From assembly GCA_025463965.1 (NCBI GenBank), contig JAODBN010000391.1:1-6106 (forward strand): 6,106 bases of DNA, read 5' to 3'. The notes under the pieces are model-generated. The model was not told the origin of the DNA and ran no database searches. It saw nothing but the letters and a program-made list of their open reading frames with translations. This document shows positions 1-6,106 of the stretch, piece by piece; the stretch's first letter is position 1, and the number at the start of each line of letters is the position of its first letter. The stretch comes from Acidimicrobiaceae bacterium (GTDB taxonomy: Bacteria; Actinomycetota; Acidimicrobiia; Acidimicrobiales; Bog-793). The position numbers and the translations under genes are program-made.

Positions 1-2473
1 GGGCAAACGCGGTGATCGTGCCCTCAAGCTTGGGCTGGGTAGACTTGGTCGCAAGCGCTGCCAACTTGGCCTTCGTAGCGGTCTTCTTCTTGGCCACGGG
101 AGCCGAGCTCAGCACGCTGCCGTAGGACTTGGCTCCCCCGTACGCGTACACCTGGCCCTTGGTGGAAACGAGCCAATAGCCAGCTCCGCCGGGCGACGTG
201 GCGAAGGCCACGATGCTGCCTGCCAGCCTTGTCGCTGGCACCGAGCCATAGGACTTGGCGTTTCCGTAGGCCAGTACCGCGCCCTTGCTGGAGACGACCC
301 AGTAGCCCTCACCGTTCGAGGTGGCGACGAGCGCCGTGACCTTGGCACCAGCGAGCTGAGCAGCCGTTGGCTGACCGAACAAGCTCGCGTCGCCGTAGGC
401 GTAGATCGTCCCGCTCGCCGAGACGACCCAGTAGCCCTTGCCAGGAGCAGGGGCGACTATCGGCGTGCTCTTCACCGGCGTGGTCGTAGTCGGGCTCGTC
501 GTAGGCGTCGAGGCGGTCGAGGACGAGCCACCGCCCGATGAGCTGCTCGAAGACGAGCTGCTACTCGAGGTGGACCCAGAAGAACCCGACCCCGCCGAGG
601 ACAGCCCCGGGTAGGTGATCGTCTCGGTGCCGGACGTCGTCCCGAGCCCGGTCCCGCTCGCACCGCTCAGGCTCAGGGAGAACGTCAGTTGCGCGTCGGC
701 CGCCGCCCGAGCGTTGTGGATCAGCGGGACGTTGATGTCCGCCACATTCGCCGGACCGGGACAGGTGACGGCGCCGCCGGCCACACAGCCCGTCGAAGGG
801 TTGAACGTCACGGTCCCCGAGGTCGCGGTGTAGTCCGTCGCTGCCTTGGCCGAGCCGTCCGAGGTGGAGAAGTTGACGGTCGTCGTGGTCCCTACCGAAC
901 CCGAGCCGGTGCTCAAGGTGACCGGGAAGACCGCGGTCGGCGCGCTGAGCGAGTTGTTCTGCGCCGTGACTCCAACAGCAGAGGCAACTGAGACCGAGGT
1001 GTCCACGAGCCGTTCGACCGCGAGGCCAGTCTGATTGCTGCCCGGCACGCCCCCGGTTATGAGCAGGTTCCCGTCGGCTTGGGCAACCGCACCGCTACCG
1101 CAGTTAGCGAGGCACTGGCCGCCGGCACCAACGAAAGTTCCACTGGAGCCGAACGCCGTACGCACCGAGCCGTCGGCCAAGCCGAACAGCGAGACGGCCG
1201 GCGACGGAGGGCTCGAGCTCGACGTTCCCGAGACGGCGATCAGCGAGGGCGACGCTCCCGAAGGCGACAGCGCCACCGAGAGCCCCGTCGACAGACCGCT
1301 CGCTGTCAGGATGCCAGAAGAGCCCCACGAGACGTCGCTGGTGAGTGTCCCGCTGCTGTCGTTGAGCCCGAGGACCGCCCCGTTCGCTCCGTCGGTCGCC
1401 GCGGCGACGAGGTTGGGGCCGGCTCCGGAGAGGTTGAGGGCGATCCCTCCGCCTGCGACGCTCGCCGCCAAGCTCGCCGGGCATCCCGACGGCAGGTGGA
1501 GCGGGGGGTTTGCGGCGAACGTTGTGGCGCTGATGCTGAAGAACAGCGCCTCGGAGAGGCCGCTCGTGGTCCCACAGGACACGCTGCCCGAGACGACGAG
1601 GTTCCCGGCCGAGTCGACGGTCACGCCGCCGACGGTGTCGCCGCTGCCGGCGGTCGAGAACTGGTTCACATATGCGCCGAGAGACGATGCGGCTGGCCAG
1701 CCGGCGTTCGTGAAGGCGTGGTCAAGGCTCAGGGTCGTCCCCGAAGGAGTGGGGGAGAACGCGGCGACCACGACGGAATCGGTCGGATTGCCGATGACTC
1801 CCGATACGACCACGTCGCCGGGGAGCCCTCCAGAGGTCGTCCCGAAGGTGACGGACGTGAACTGGCTGACTCCCGAGCCGCCGCTGATGGTTCCGGTGCC
1901 CACCAACGCGCCGGTCGACGTGAAGAGCGCCACGGCCGGCACCTCGCTGCCCGAGACGTTCGCGAAGCCGGCAAGGGCCACGTCGCCGGCGTCACTCAGT
2001 CCTGCGGGCGCCACCGCGACCGCCATCGCCCTGGAAGGAAGGTTGGAGGGGAAAGCCGTGACCTCGCCCGACGACCCGAACGAAGAGTTGAGCGCCCCGG
2101 CCGAAGTGAAGCCGAAGGCGGCCAGCTGGGCACTCGTGCCCGACCCGCTTTGTCCCGCGAGCACGACGCCACCGTTCGCCGTCGTCGCCGCGGCGTAGCT
2201 TGTCCCCGCGCCCGTCGCCGAAGCGATTCCGCACGTACCGAAGGTGTTGTCAGGCACGCCGATTCCCGCCTGCTGAGCCGAGGCACACGACGAGGCGGCG
2301 GCCTGGGGAGCCCCGACGCCCTCTGCCGCTCCTGCGGCGAGGCTCACGGTGCTGCCGAGGGCAAGCAAGGTGGCCAGGGTGCGGCGCGCTCGTGCTCGCC
2401 CAGGCGCGTCGGGACGTCGCCTTGCAAGGCCCTTGCCGGCAGAGCGGAGGGGCGCGGCGTGAGGTGTCCACAT
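1..2473 (-). CDS. Exported multidomain surface protein: delta-60-like repeats, Calx-beta domain, Ser/Thr linker, GYW repeats (C-terminus missing)
   Basis: There are 824 residues from ATG at 2473 to the left edge with no stop, so the C-terminus is missing. Residues 1–31 are a long basic n-region ending 'ARARRTLATLLALG', followed by a hydrophobic core (32–47) and Ala-x-Ala sites near 50 or 60. This fits a Sec signal peptide, or a weak Tat one. Residues ~61–485 are Gly/Ser/Ala/Val-rich β-type sequence with two delta-60-like units: 'GALNSSFGSSGEV' (F132) and 'GSVRTAFGSSGTF' (F441), the second followed by 'VAQADGNLLITGG'. Residues ~490–621 are a Calx-beta domain ('STSDGSAKAATDYTATSGTV', D547-Y548). 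A Ser/Thr/Pro linker (625–677) leads to GYW repeats at 680, 723 and 765. The ATG is the only usable start before the signal and overlaps the previous stop (TGATG). Each domain type suggests a surface-exposed, β-rich binding or structural protein; no enzyme motif is seen. The ligand and function are unknown. Confidence 0.88.
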   Translation of the reverse strand, partial: MWTPHAAPLRSAGKGLARRRPDAPGRARARRTLATLLALGSTVSLAAGAAEGVGAPQAAASSCASAQQAGIGVPDNTFGTCGIASATGAGTSYAAATTANGGVVLAGQSGSGTSAQLAAFGFTSAGALNSSFGSSGEVTAFPSNLPSRAMAVAVAPAGLSDAGDVALAGFANVSGSEVPAVALFTSTGALVGTGTISGGSGVSQFTSVTFGTTSGGLPGDVVVSGVIGNPTDSVVVAAFSPTPSGTTLSLDHAFTNAGWPAASSLGAYVNQFSTAGSGDTVGGVTVDSAGNLVVSGSVSCGTTSGLSEALFFSISATTFAANPPLHLPSGCPASLAASVAGGGIALNLSGAGPNLVAAATDGANGAVLGLNDSSGTLTSDVSWGSSGILTASGLSTGLSVALSPSGASPSLIAVSGTSSSSPPSPAVSLFGLADGSVRTAFGSSGTFVGAGGQCLANCGSGAVAQADGNLLITGGVPGSNQTGLAVERLVDTSVSVASAVGVTAQNNSLSAPTAVFPVTLSTGSGSVGTTTTVNFSTSDGSAKAATDYTATSGTVTFNPSTGCVAGGAVTCPGPANVADINVPLIHNARAAADAQLTFSLSLSGASGTGLGTTSGTETITYPGLSSAGSGSSGSTSSSSSSSSSSSGGGSSSTASTPTTSPTTTTPVKSTPIVAPAPGKGYWVVSASGTIYAYGDASLFGQPTAAQLAGAKVTALVATSNGEGYWVVSSKGAVLAYGNAKSYGSVPATRLAGSIVAFATSPGGAGYWLVSTKGQVYAYGGAKSYGSVLSSAPVAKKKTATKAKLAALATKSTQPKLEGTITAFA
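2..442 (-). repeat. GYW repeat array (three full units, fourth begun at the edge)
   Basis: The protein-level tandem repeat has the pattern GYW-(V/L)-V-S-x-x-G-x-(I/V)-x-AYG-x-A-x-x-(F/Y)G, then ~6 residues, L-A-G-x-x-(V/I)-x-A-(L/F). GYW triplets are encoded at 436–428, 307–299 and 181–173, spaced 43 and 42 codons. A fourth unit begins 'LEGTITAFA' at 28–2 and its GYW should lie about 8 codons beyond the window. The nucleotide sequence of the units has diverged, so this is an old duplication held at the protein level. Such repeats are common in secreted actinobacterial proteins and resemble propeller-like blades; their ligand is not established. Confidence 0.85.
443..601 (-). repeat. Ser/Thr/Pro low-complexity linker with an 11-serine run
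   Basis: This segment encodes residues 625–677 of the exported protein, between the Calx-beta domain and the GYW repeats. It holds an unbroken run of 11 serines at 568–536, then GGG, SSS and a Thr/Pro-rich stretch. The serines use TCG, AGT, AGC, TCT and TCA, so the run is kept at the protein level and is not a simple DNA slippage tract. It looks like a flexible, possibly glycosylated stalk separating two domain blocks; the glycosylation is inference. Confidence 0.8.
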
Positions 2474-2475
2474 CA
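2471..2475 (-). promoter_or_regulatory. TGATG stop/start overlap, membrane protein to exported protein
   Basis: The TGA of the membrane protein (2475–2473) shares its A with the ATG (2473–2471) of the exported protein. A purine-rich GGAAG precedes it very closely, so reinitiation is more likely than independent ribosome loading. The overlap supports a single transcript covering both genes. Confidence 0.8.
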
Positions 2476-4104
2476 CTTCCGCTCGAAGAACTCGAGCTCG
2501 GTGACCGCCACCGAGTGGCCCTTCGTCGGGGAGGGGTACACCGAGAGAATGCGCATGGTCACGCTGGTGATCCCGGTCTCGCTGATCACGAGGTGCTGGA
2601 ACGACTGCGTGTCCTGGAGGTGCTCGCGCAGTCGCTTGCCGTTGGAGAAGGTCAGCAAGACCTCCTTCGGGCGCGTGTTCGCCAGATACGTCTGCTGGGT
2701 CGCGGCGCCCGAAAGGATCCCGATGCGGTTGATCGGCGTCTTCTGAGCGAACACGGCGGTGAGGGTCTGGCCTACGCCGTTCTTGGCGTTCGGCGCCGAC
2801 TGCCACCAGGTGTTCTTGGCGTCGTCCACGGCGAGGCCGGCGAGGTGGTTCGGTGCCGAGCTACTCGCGTTGGCTCCGATCGCGAACACCTGGGTGTACT
2901 GGATGTCGACCTTGTTCAGGACGCTCGACCATGTCCTGTGGAACCAGTCCTTGAGCGGCTGGGCCACCGGCCCCAAGAAGCTCAAGAGCAGCAGTGCGCC
3001 AATGACCACCGCGCCCACGCGCACGCTCAGGCGCTGGAACCGCCCCGCGCTCTGGCCGGTGGTGACGCGGCCCCAGCGCCCGGGACGCTTGCCCACCGTG
3101 ACGATCTCGACATCTCGATGCCAGTGGCGCTGGCGGAAGGTCAGTCGCTGGTAAGACTCCTCGGTGTCCAGCAGGTCCAGCTGCTCGCCACAGCGACGGC
3201 AGAAGACGCGGCTCGAGGCATTGAATTGCCCACAGCGGGGACAGAAGACGTCGCCCGGCCCGGCGACCTGCGGCAGGTCTGGCACCGCGACGAGCGATGT
3301 GGGGTGCTGGCGACGACGGAGCCGCTCGGTGCTGCTCGCTTCGGTGGGTTGGCGGAGCACCGAGCCGCGGACGGGGCCGATGGACTCTCCGGACACCGTC
3401 AAGGCCTCGCCCGGCCGGCGCGAGCCGGTCCCGGGGATCGGCTGCACGACGCTGAGGCGCGAGGTTGGCTCGCCGCCCTCGGAACCGCCCTCGGCTGGGG
3501 CGCTCTCCAACAAAGACACGTGAGCGGTCGCCAGCTCACCGCTCGGCTGCTGCCCGCTTCCCACTGCTGGGTCGGCCCGCACGATCGGGACAGCGAACGT
3601 GTCCCATTCATTCCCGTGCGGCCTGCCGGCGACTGCTTCGGCAACCTCCACTGGTGCGCCCGCCACTGGGGCGTGCGAGACCGAGCCCGTGGTGACCGGA
3701 GACCCTTCGGCGTCCTCTCCTGCGGTGGCGACTTCCGATCCGGCCTCGTGCGCGGCGGCAGCCCCTGCAGTTGCGAGCACCGGCTCGGCGACCTCGGGCC
3801 GGCTGGGGGTCGTTCCCGCGGGAGCGGCGCCATTGCCCGGCTCACTGACATGCTGCCACCCATTACCGTCGGACGTCGGTTCCTCGCCGGGGCGACGAGG
3901 CGCGACCCCGAGGGAGGTGCGCACCCGTGCCACGATCCCGGGACGACGCTCGCCTTGTGCCGGCAACTCCTCCTCGGGTTCGGCAGCGGCCTCGGGCTCG
4001 GGATTGGCAACGTGCTCGCCAGACCACTCGAGATAGCGACCACAGGACGCGCAGAACTCATCGGCGTCACCGTTGCGCTGGCCGCAGGCCTTGCAGATGA
4101 TCAC
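2473..4104 (-). CDS. Double zinc-ribbon, single-pass membrane protein with discoidin/NADase-type glycan-binding-like domain; candidate CIS membrane anchor
   Basis: The protein has 543 residues. Zinc ribbon 1 uses Cys4/7/18/21 and is followed by 'GRYLEWSGE'. Residues ~31–284 are rich in Ala, Gly, Pro, Glu and Ser and probably disordered. Zinc ribbon 2 uses Cys288/291/302/305 with the same CxxC-x10-CxxC spacing. A basic stretch (K339, R340, R343, R346, R355, R358, R362) precedes one transmembrane helix at ~363–381. By the positive-inside rule the N-terminal part is cytoplasmic and the C-terminal part external. Residues ~400–541 resemble the NADase-type glycan-binding (discoidin-like) fold: 'HLAGLAVDDAKNTWWQS', 'INRIGILSGA', 'RPKEVLLTFSNGKRL', 'VAVTELEFFER'. 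The GTG start (GTGATCATC) is supported by GGAG 7 nt upstream and by the ribbon beginning at residue 4; it overlaps gpI's stop. Similar membrane proteins occur in actinobacterial CIS clusters, and Streptomyces CisA is, as I recall, such a factor; orthology is untested. No catalytic motif is seen. Confidence 0.82.
   Translation of the reverse strand: MIICKACGQRNGDADEFCASCGRYLEWSGEHVANPEPEAAAEPEEELPAQGERRPGIVARVRTSLGVAPRRPGEEPTSDGNGWQHVSEPGNGAAPAGTTPSRPEVAEPVLATAGAAAAHEAGSEVATAGEDAEGSPVTTGSVSHAPVAGAPVEVAEAVAGRPHGNEWDTFAVPIVRADPAVGSGQQPSGELATAHVSLLESAPAEGGSEGGEPTSRLSVVQPIPGTGSRRPGEALTVSGESIGPVRGSVLRQPTEASSTERLRRRQHPTSLVAVPDLPQVAGPGDVFCPRCGQFNASSRVFCRRCGEQLDLLDTEESYQRLTFRQRHWHRDVEIVTVGKRPGRWGRVTTGQSAGRFQRLSVRVGAVVIGALLLLSFLGPVAQPLKDWFHRTWSSVLNKVDIQYTQVFAIGANASSSAPNHLAGLAVDDAKNTWWQSAPNAKNGVGQTLTAVFAQKTPINRIGILSGAATQQTYLANTRPKEVLLTFSNGKRLREHLQDTQSFQHLVISETGITSVTMRILSVYPSPTKGHSVAVTELEFFERK
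4101..4104 (-). promoter_or_regulatory. GTGA stop/start overlap, gpI to zinc-ribbon membrane protein
   Basis: The TGA of gpI (4103–4101) lies inside GTGA, whose GTG (4104–4102) starts the membrane protein. GGAG is 7 nt upstream, inside gpI. This arrangement usually gives translational coupling, tying membrane-protein synthesis to baseplate synthesis. Confidence 0.85.
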
Positions 4105-4640
4105 ACTCGCTCCACTTGGACGCGATGGGGTAGGTGAGCTGGCTTCGAGGCGGCGACGATGCGGTCGAGACGACGCACGTCGACTGCCTCCGGGTCGGGG
4201 ACACGGACCCGGACGACAAGATAAGGCCGAGCATTTCCCGGCAATTGGCCAGAGGAGGTCTCCGACCAGGTGCAGGCGCCGCTTTCTTCGATCTCAGGCT
4301 CTGTGCCGACGTAGATTGCGACGTGTTGCTTGAGCCCATCAACGGTACCGCGAACCTTGAACAATTCTACGGCGCGCGCCACAAGTTCTCGCTTCGCGTC
4401 GTCTGACCACGTCTCGTCGAGCTCGACGCCGACCCAGTCGGCGAGGTAGGCGACGAAGTCGAGCGGCGCGACATGCGGGTCGAAGTACGACTCGATGTTG
4501 TCGAGCGTGGACACGATTGATGCCATCACCGTGTCGAAGGCGGACATCCACCGCTCGACGAAGCCGTCCTCCTGGTAGATCGCCGGCAGCAATCGTGAGA
4601 ACACATACGGGCTGCGAAGGTCCTCGACGGTTCCTCTCAT
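4101..4640 (-). CDS. Phage tail protein I (gpI-like), CIS baseplate wedge component
   Basis: This 179-residue protein matches phage tail protein I (P2 gpI-like), which pairs with gpJ in the baseplate wedge. Visible family features are the N-terminal 'LRSPYVFSRLLPAIYQEDGF', the helix 'VERWMSAFDTVMASIVSTLDNIESYFDP' (residues ~28–55), 'PLDFVAYLADWVGVELDETW' (59–78), and 'RELVARAVELFKVRGTVDGL' (84–103). These are followed by a β-rich end with 'VRVRVPDPEAVDVRRLDRIV', a hallmark of actinobacterial CIS versions, and 'KPAHLPHRVQVERV'. The ATG at 4640 is chosen because GAGGA lies 8 nt upstream and the family homology begins there. The same frame stays open to about 5354 only because it is out of frame under the gpJ gene. 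Its TGA overlaps the GTG of the next gene. It should be co-expressed with gpJ, and is probably equivalent to the second triplex/wedge protein in pyocin-like baseplates; that assignment is inferred. Confidence 0.9.
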   Translation of the reverse strand: MRGTVEDLRSPYVFSRLLPAIYQEDGFVERWMSAFDTVMASIVSTLDNIESYFDPHVAPLDFVAYLADWVGVELDETWSDDAKRELVARAVELFKVRGTVDGLKQHVAIYVGTEPEIEESGACTWSETSSGQLPGNARPYLVVRVRVPDPEAVDVRRLDRIVAASKPAHLPHRVQVERV

Positions 4641-4662
4641 CGCGGCCGTCCTCGGTCCCGTC
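4641..4662 (-). promoter_or_regulatory. Ribosome binding site of gpI in a 22-bp gap
   Basis: The only intergenic gap in the window lies between the gpJ stop and the gpI ATG. Read on the minus strand it contains GAGGA ending 8 nt before the ATG at 4640. This Shine-Dalgarno match decides the gpI start. There is no room for a promoter or terminator. Confidence 0.75.
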
Positions 4663-6106
4663 TCACGGGGCCACCGCCCGGACTTCGTGGCCATAGGAGA
4701 ACAGCACGGCGTTCGAGGAGATCTCGATGCGCTGGGTGACTGGACCGCGCTCGCCCGTGACCGGGTCCGCCGGATAGAGCTGCACCGCTTCGACGATCTC
4801 GACGCCCGAGACGCGCTGGAGCACCGAGTAGACCTCGCCTGAGTGCAGCGGACGGCCGAAGGGCCATCCGTCGCCGTCGGGACCGCCGTGGATCGGGTGA
4901 AGGTACCGGTAGAGCGCCGCCGCGGCGTCGTCGCGCACGCGTGCAGGATCCGCGTGGTTGCGCACCCTGAGCTGGCTGACCACGGTGACGCCCTGGTAGA
5001 AGGGCGGCTCCACGAGCACACGGGCACCGACGGTGCGCCGGGTGTCCAGCTCTGCAGCGACCTGGGCGAGCATCTGTGGGTTCGGGGCGAGGCGAGCGAA
5101 GGGCATCGTCCCGTCCTCGTCGTCGGCGACCGCCGGCACGACGAGAACCCGAACGCCCTCGGGCGCGCCCTCCTCCCCCGCCGCCACGCAGCGGACCCGG
5201 GCGATCCCGGGCGCGGCCTGACGCGCCAGCACCTCGTAGTCCTCGACCGTGACCGCGCGCCCGAGGGTGCGCAACGTGATCGGGCCGCGGAGCTTGGCGT
5301 TCTCGAGGTCTTCGCCGTCGACCCCGCCAGCTGCAGGGCTTCGGTTCTCCACACGCGAGACGAACGGCACCGGAGTCTTCATGGAGGCGAGGGCGTTGCG
5401 CGCGACGTTGCCCTGGCTACCGCCGCCCGACCGGTACTGGCGCATCCGTAGTGGCGCCCCCTTGTCCGGGACCGCTCCGTAGTTGTGGACGGTGCCGTCC
5501 TCGAGGCGGACCGCCGGGCCGAGCACGACCTCGCCGACGACCGAGTCGAGGGTGAAGATCCGATCGGTCGGGCCGGCCGACGCGAACGTGTCGACCTGGA
5601 GCCACTCCTGCCAGCCCTCTTCCGAGGCGACTTCGAGCACGTGGGTCTTGCCGGGGACCACGGGGGTCTGGTTGAGCGAGAAGCGCTGGCCGGCAACGCC
5701 CTCGGAGAGGCCGATGATCTCCTCGTCGATGACCGAGGCGTGCACCGCGTCGGTGGTGCCACCGATCACGTACGCCGTGAGCGCCTCGATCGCAGGCGAC
5801 GCCGAGTAGAAGGGCTGGCCCGCCTCGGGCTCGAGCAGCCTGCAGCGCAGCCAGCCGGCGCGCTGGCCGTTGATGAGGGCCGCCTCGTGGGTGGGGGGGA
5901 CGTGCAGGACGACATCGCCGGCCCGGTTGAGGCCGCCGGTCTCGTCGCGCTCGAGCTCGCAAGGCACCCAGGTGCCGCCGTCGTAGGCCTCCCAGGCGAG
6001 TGGGGGGTTGTCGGGGTCCACCCCGACGCCTTCGATGTGGCAGCGAAAGCGCAGCGCCACGACGTTCGAGGGGGCAGCCTCGGAGAGCCCGACGAGAAGT
6101 GCCTCG
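4663..6106 (-). CDS. gpJ-like putative baseplate assembly protein of a contractile injection system (N-terminus missing)
   Basis: This is a structural baseplate wedge protein of a phage-tail-like contractile injection system, expected to assemble in the cytoplasm around the spike/hub and couple it to the sheath. Reading stays open to the right edge, so 480 C-terminal residues are visible and the start lies outside; the GTG at 6060 is internal. The sequence follows the 'putative baseplate assembly protein' (gpJ/T4 gp6-like) pattern I know: 'GVDPDNPPLAWEAYDGGTW', 'ETGGLNRAGDVVLHVPPTHE', 'GEVVLGPAVRLEDGTVHNYG', 'YRSGGGSQGNVA', then the diagnostic 'GGVDGEDLENAKLRGP' followed by 'RAVTVEDYEVLA' near 5330–5230. 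The last ~90 residues include 'HPIHGGPDGDGWPFG', typical of the C-terminal domain. The frame is intact and ends in TGA at 4665–4663, 22 nt before the next gene. The family call is by motif recall, not alignment; CIS rather than an ordinary prophage is inferred from the downstream genes. Confidence 0.9.
   Translation of the reverse strand, partial: EALLVGLSEAAPSNVVALRFRCHIEGVGVDPDNPPLAWEAYDGGTWVPCELERDETGGLNRAGDVVLHVPPTHEAALINGQRAGWLRCRLLEPEAGQPFYSASPAIEALTAYVIGGTTDAVHASVIDEEIIGLSEGVAGQRFSLNQTPVVPGKTHVLEVASEEGWQEWLQVDTFASAGPTDRIFTLDSVVGEVVLGPAVRLEDGTVHNYGAVPDKGAPLRMRQYRSGGGSQGNVARNALASMKTPVPFVSRVENRSPAAGGVDGEDLENAKLRGPITLRTLGRAVTVEDYEVLARQAAPGIARVRCVAAGEEGAPEGVRVLVVPAVADDEDGTMPFARLAPNPQMLAQVAAELDTRRTVGARVLVEPPFYQGVTVVSQLRVRNHADPARVRDDAAAALYRYLHPIHGGPDGDGWPFGRPLHSGEVYSVLQRVSGVEIVEAVQLYPADPVTGERGPVTQRIEISSNAVLFSYGHEVRAVAP

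Noticed and set aside
536..568. Serine run as a phase-variable microsatellite
   Set aside because: Five different serine codons are mixed, with no short perfect DNA repeat that could slip.
2250..2471. Short GTG-start minus-strand frame (73 codons) near the membrane-protein stop
   Set aside because: It is shifted relative to the ATG at 2473, whose frame stays open to the window edge and contains the signal peptide and named domains.
1..2473. Exported protein as a CIS cargo toxin
   Set aside because: No toxin or enzyme motif is visible in 824 residues, and the signal peptide argues against cytoplasmic loading into the tube; the missing C-terminus leaves this not fully excluded.
1035..4137. 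Long plus-strand open frames (1035–2198, 1079–2746, 2200–4137)
   Set aside because: They are antisense shadows of high-GC minus-strand genes: Arg/Gly/Pro-rich, no recognisable domain, overlapping each other and opposite sequence with clear zinc-ribbon, glycan-binding, delta-60 and signal-peptide features.
4641..5354. Upstream extension of the gpI frame to 5354
   Set aside because: The first ~238 codons are Arg/Ser-rich out-of-frame reading of gpJ; family similarity and the ribosome binding site begin at 4640.
6058..6060. GTG at 6060 as the start of the gpJ protein
   Set aside because: The frame is open upstream to the edge and reads family-like sequence ('EALLVGLSEAAPSNVVALRF'), so the GTG is an internal valine.
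1..6106. tRNA, rRNA, CRISPR, insertion sequence, attachment site or terminator
   Set aside because: No direct-repeat/spacer pattern, cloverleaf, transposase or strong hairpin with a T-run was seen; the window is almost entirely coding on one strand.

Overview
The window is high-GC DNA, coding end to end on the minus strand, and it looks actinobacterial. Evidence for this: strong G/C preference at third codon positions, GTG/ATG starts with stop/start overlaps, and a C-terminal array of 'GYW…YG(D/N)A…(F/Y)G' repeats. I associate such repeats mainly with Actinobacteria, especially Acidimicrobiia. The taxon is an inference; there is no rRNA or other marker here.

Layout in direction of transcription (right to left): (1) 6106–4663, the C-terminal part of a gpJ-like 'putative baseplate assembly protein' of a contractile injection system (CIS, phage-tail-like); its start lies beyond the right edge. 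(2) 4640–4101, a 179-aa phage tail protein I (gpI), the partner wedge protein, 22 nt downstream. (3) 4104–2473, a 543-aa single-pass membrane protein. It has two near-identical zinc ribbons separated by a long disordered linker, one transmembrane helix, and a C-terminal discoidin-like domain resembling NADase-type glycan-binding domains. It overlaps gene 2 by GTGA. (4) 2473–1, a long exported protein overlapping gene 3 by one base (TGATG). It has a signal peptide, delta-60-like repeats, a Calx-beta domain, a Ser/Thr linker and GYW repeats, and it runs off the left edge.

No gap exceeds 22 bp, and no promoter, terminator, RNA gene, CRISPR or mobile element is visible, so the four genes appear to be the middle or 3' part of one operon. 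The baseplate genes followed by a coupled membrane protein suggest a CIS that docks on the inside of the producer's own membrane rather than one only released to the medium. The membrane protein's N-terminal half would face the cytoplasm and its glycan-binding-like domain would face the wall. The last gene is the most unusual part: a repeat-built, apparently secreted surface protein that shares a stop/start overlap with the candidate anchor. It is missing from a simple open-reading-frame list because neither its stop nor its end is in the window.
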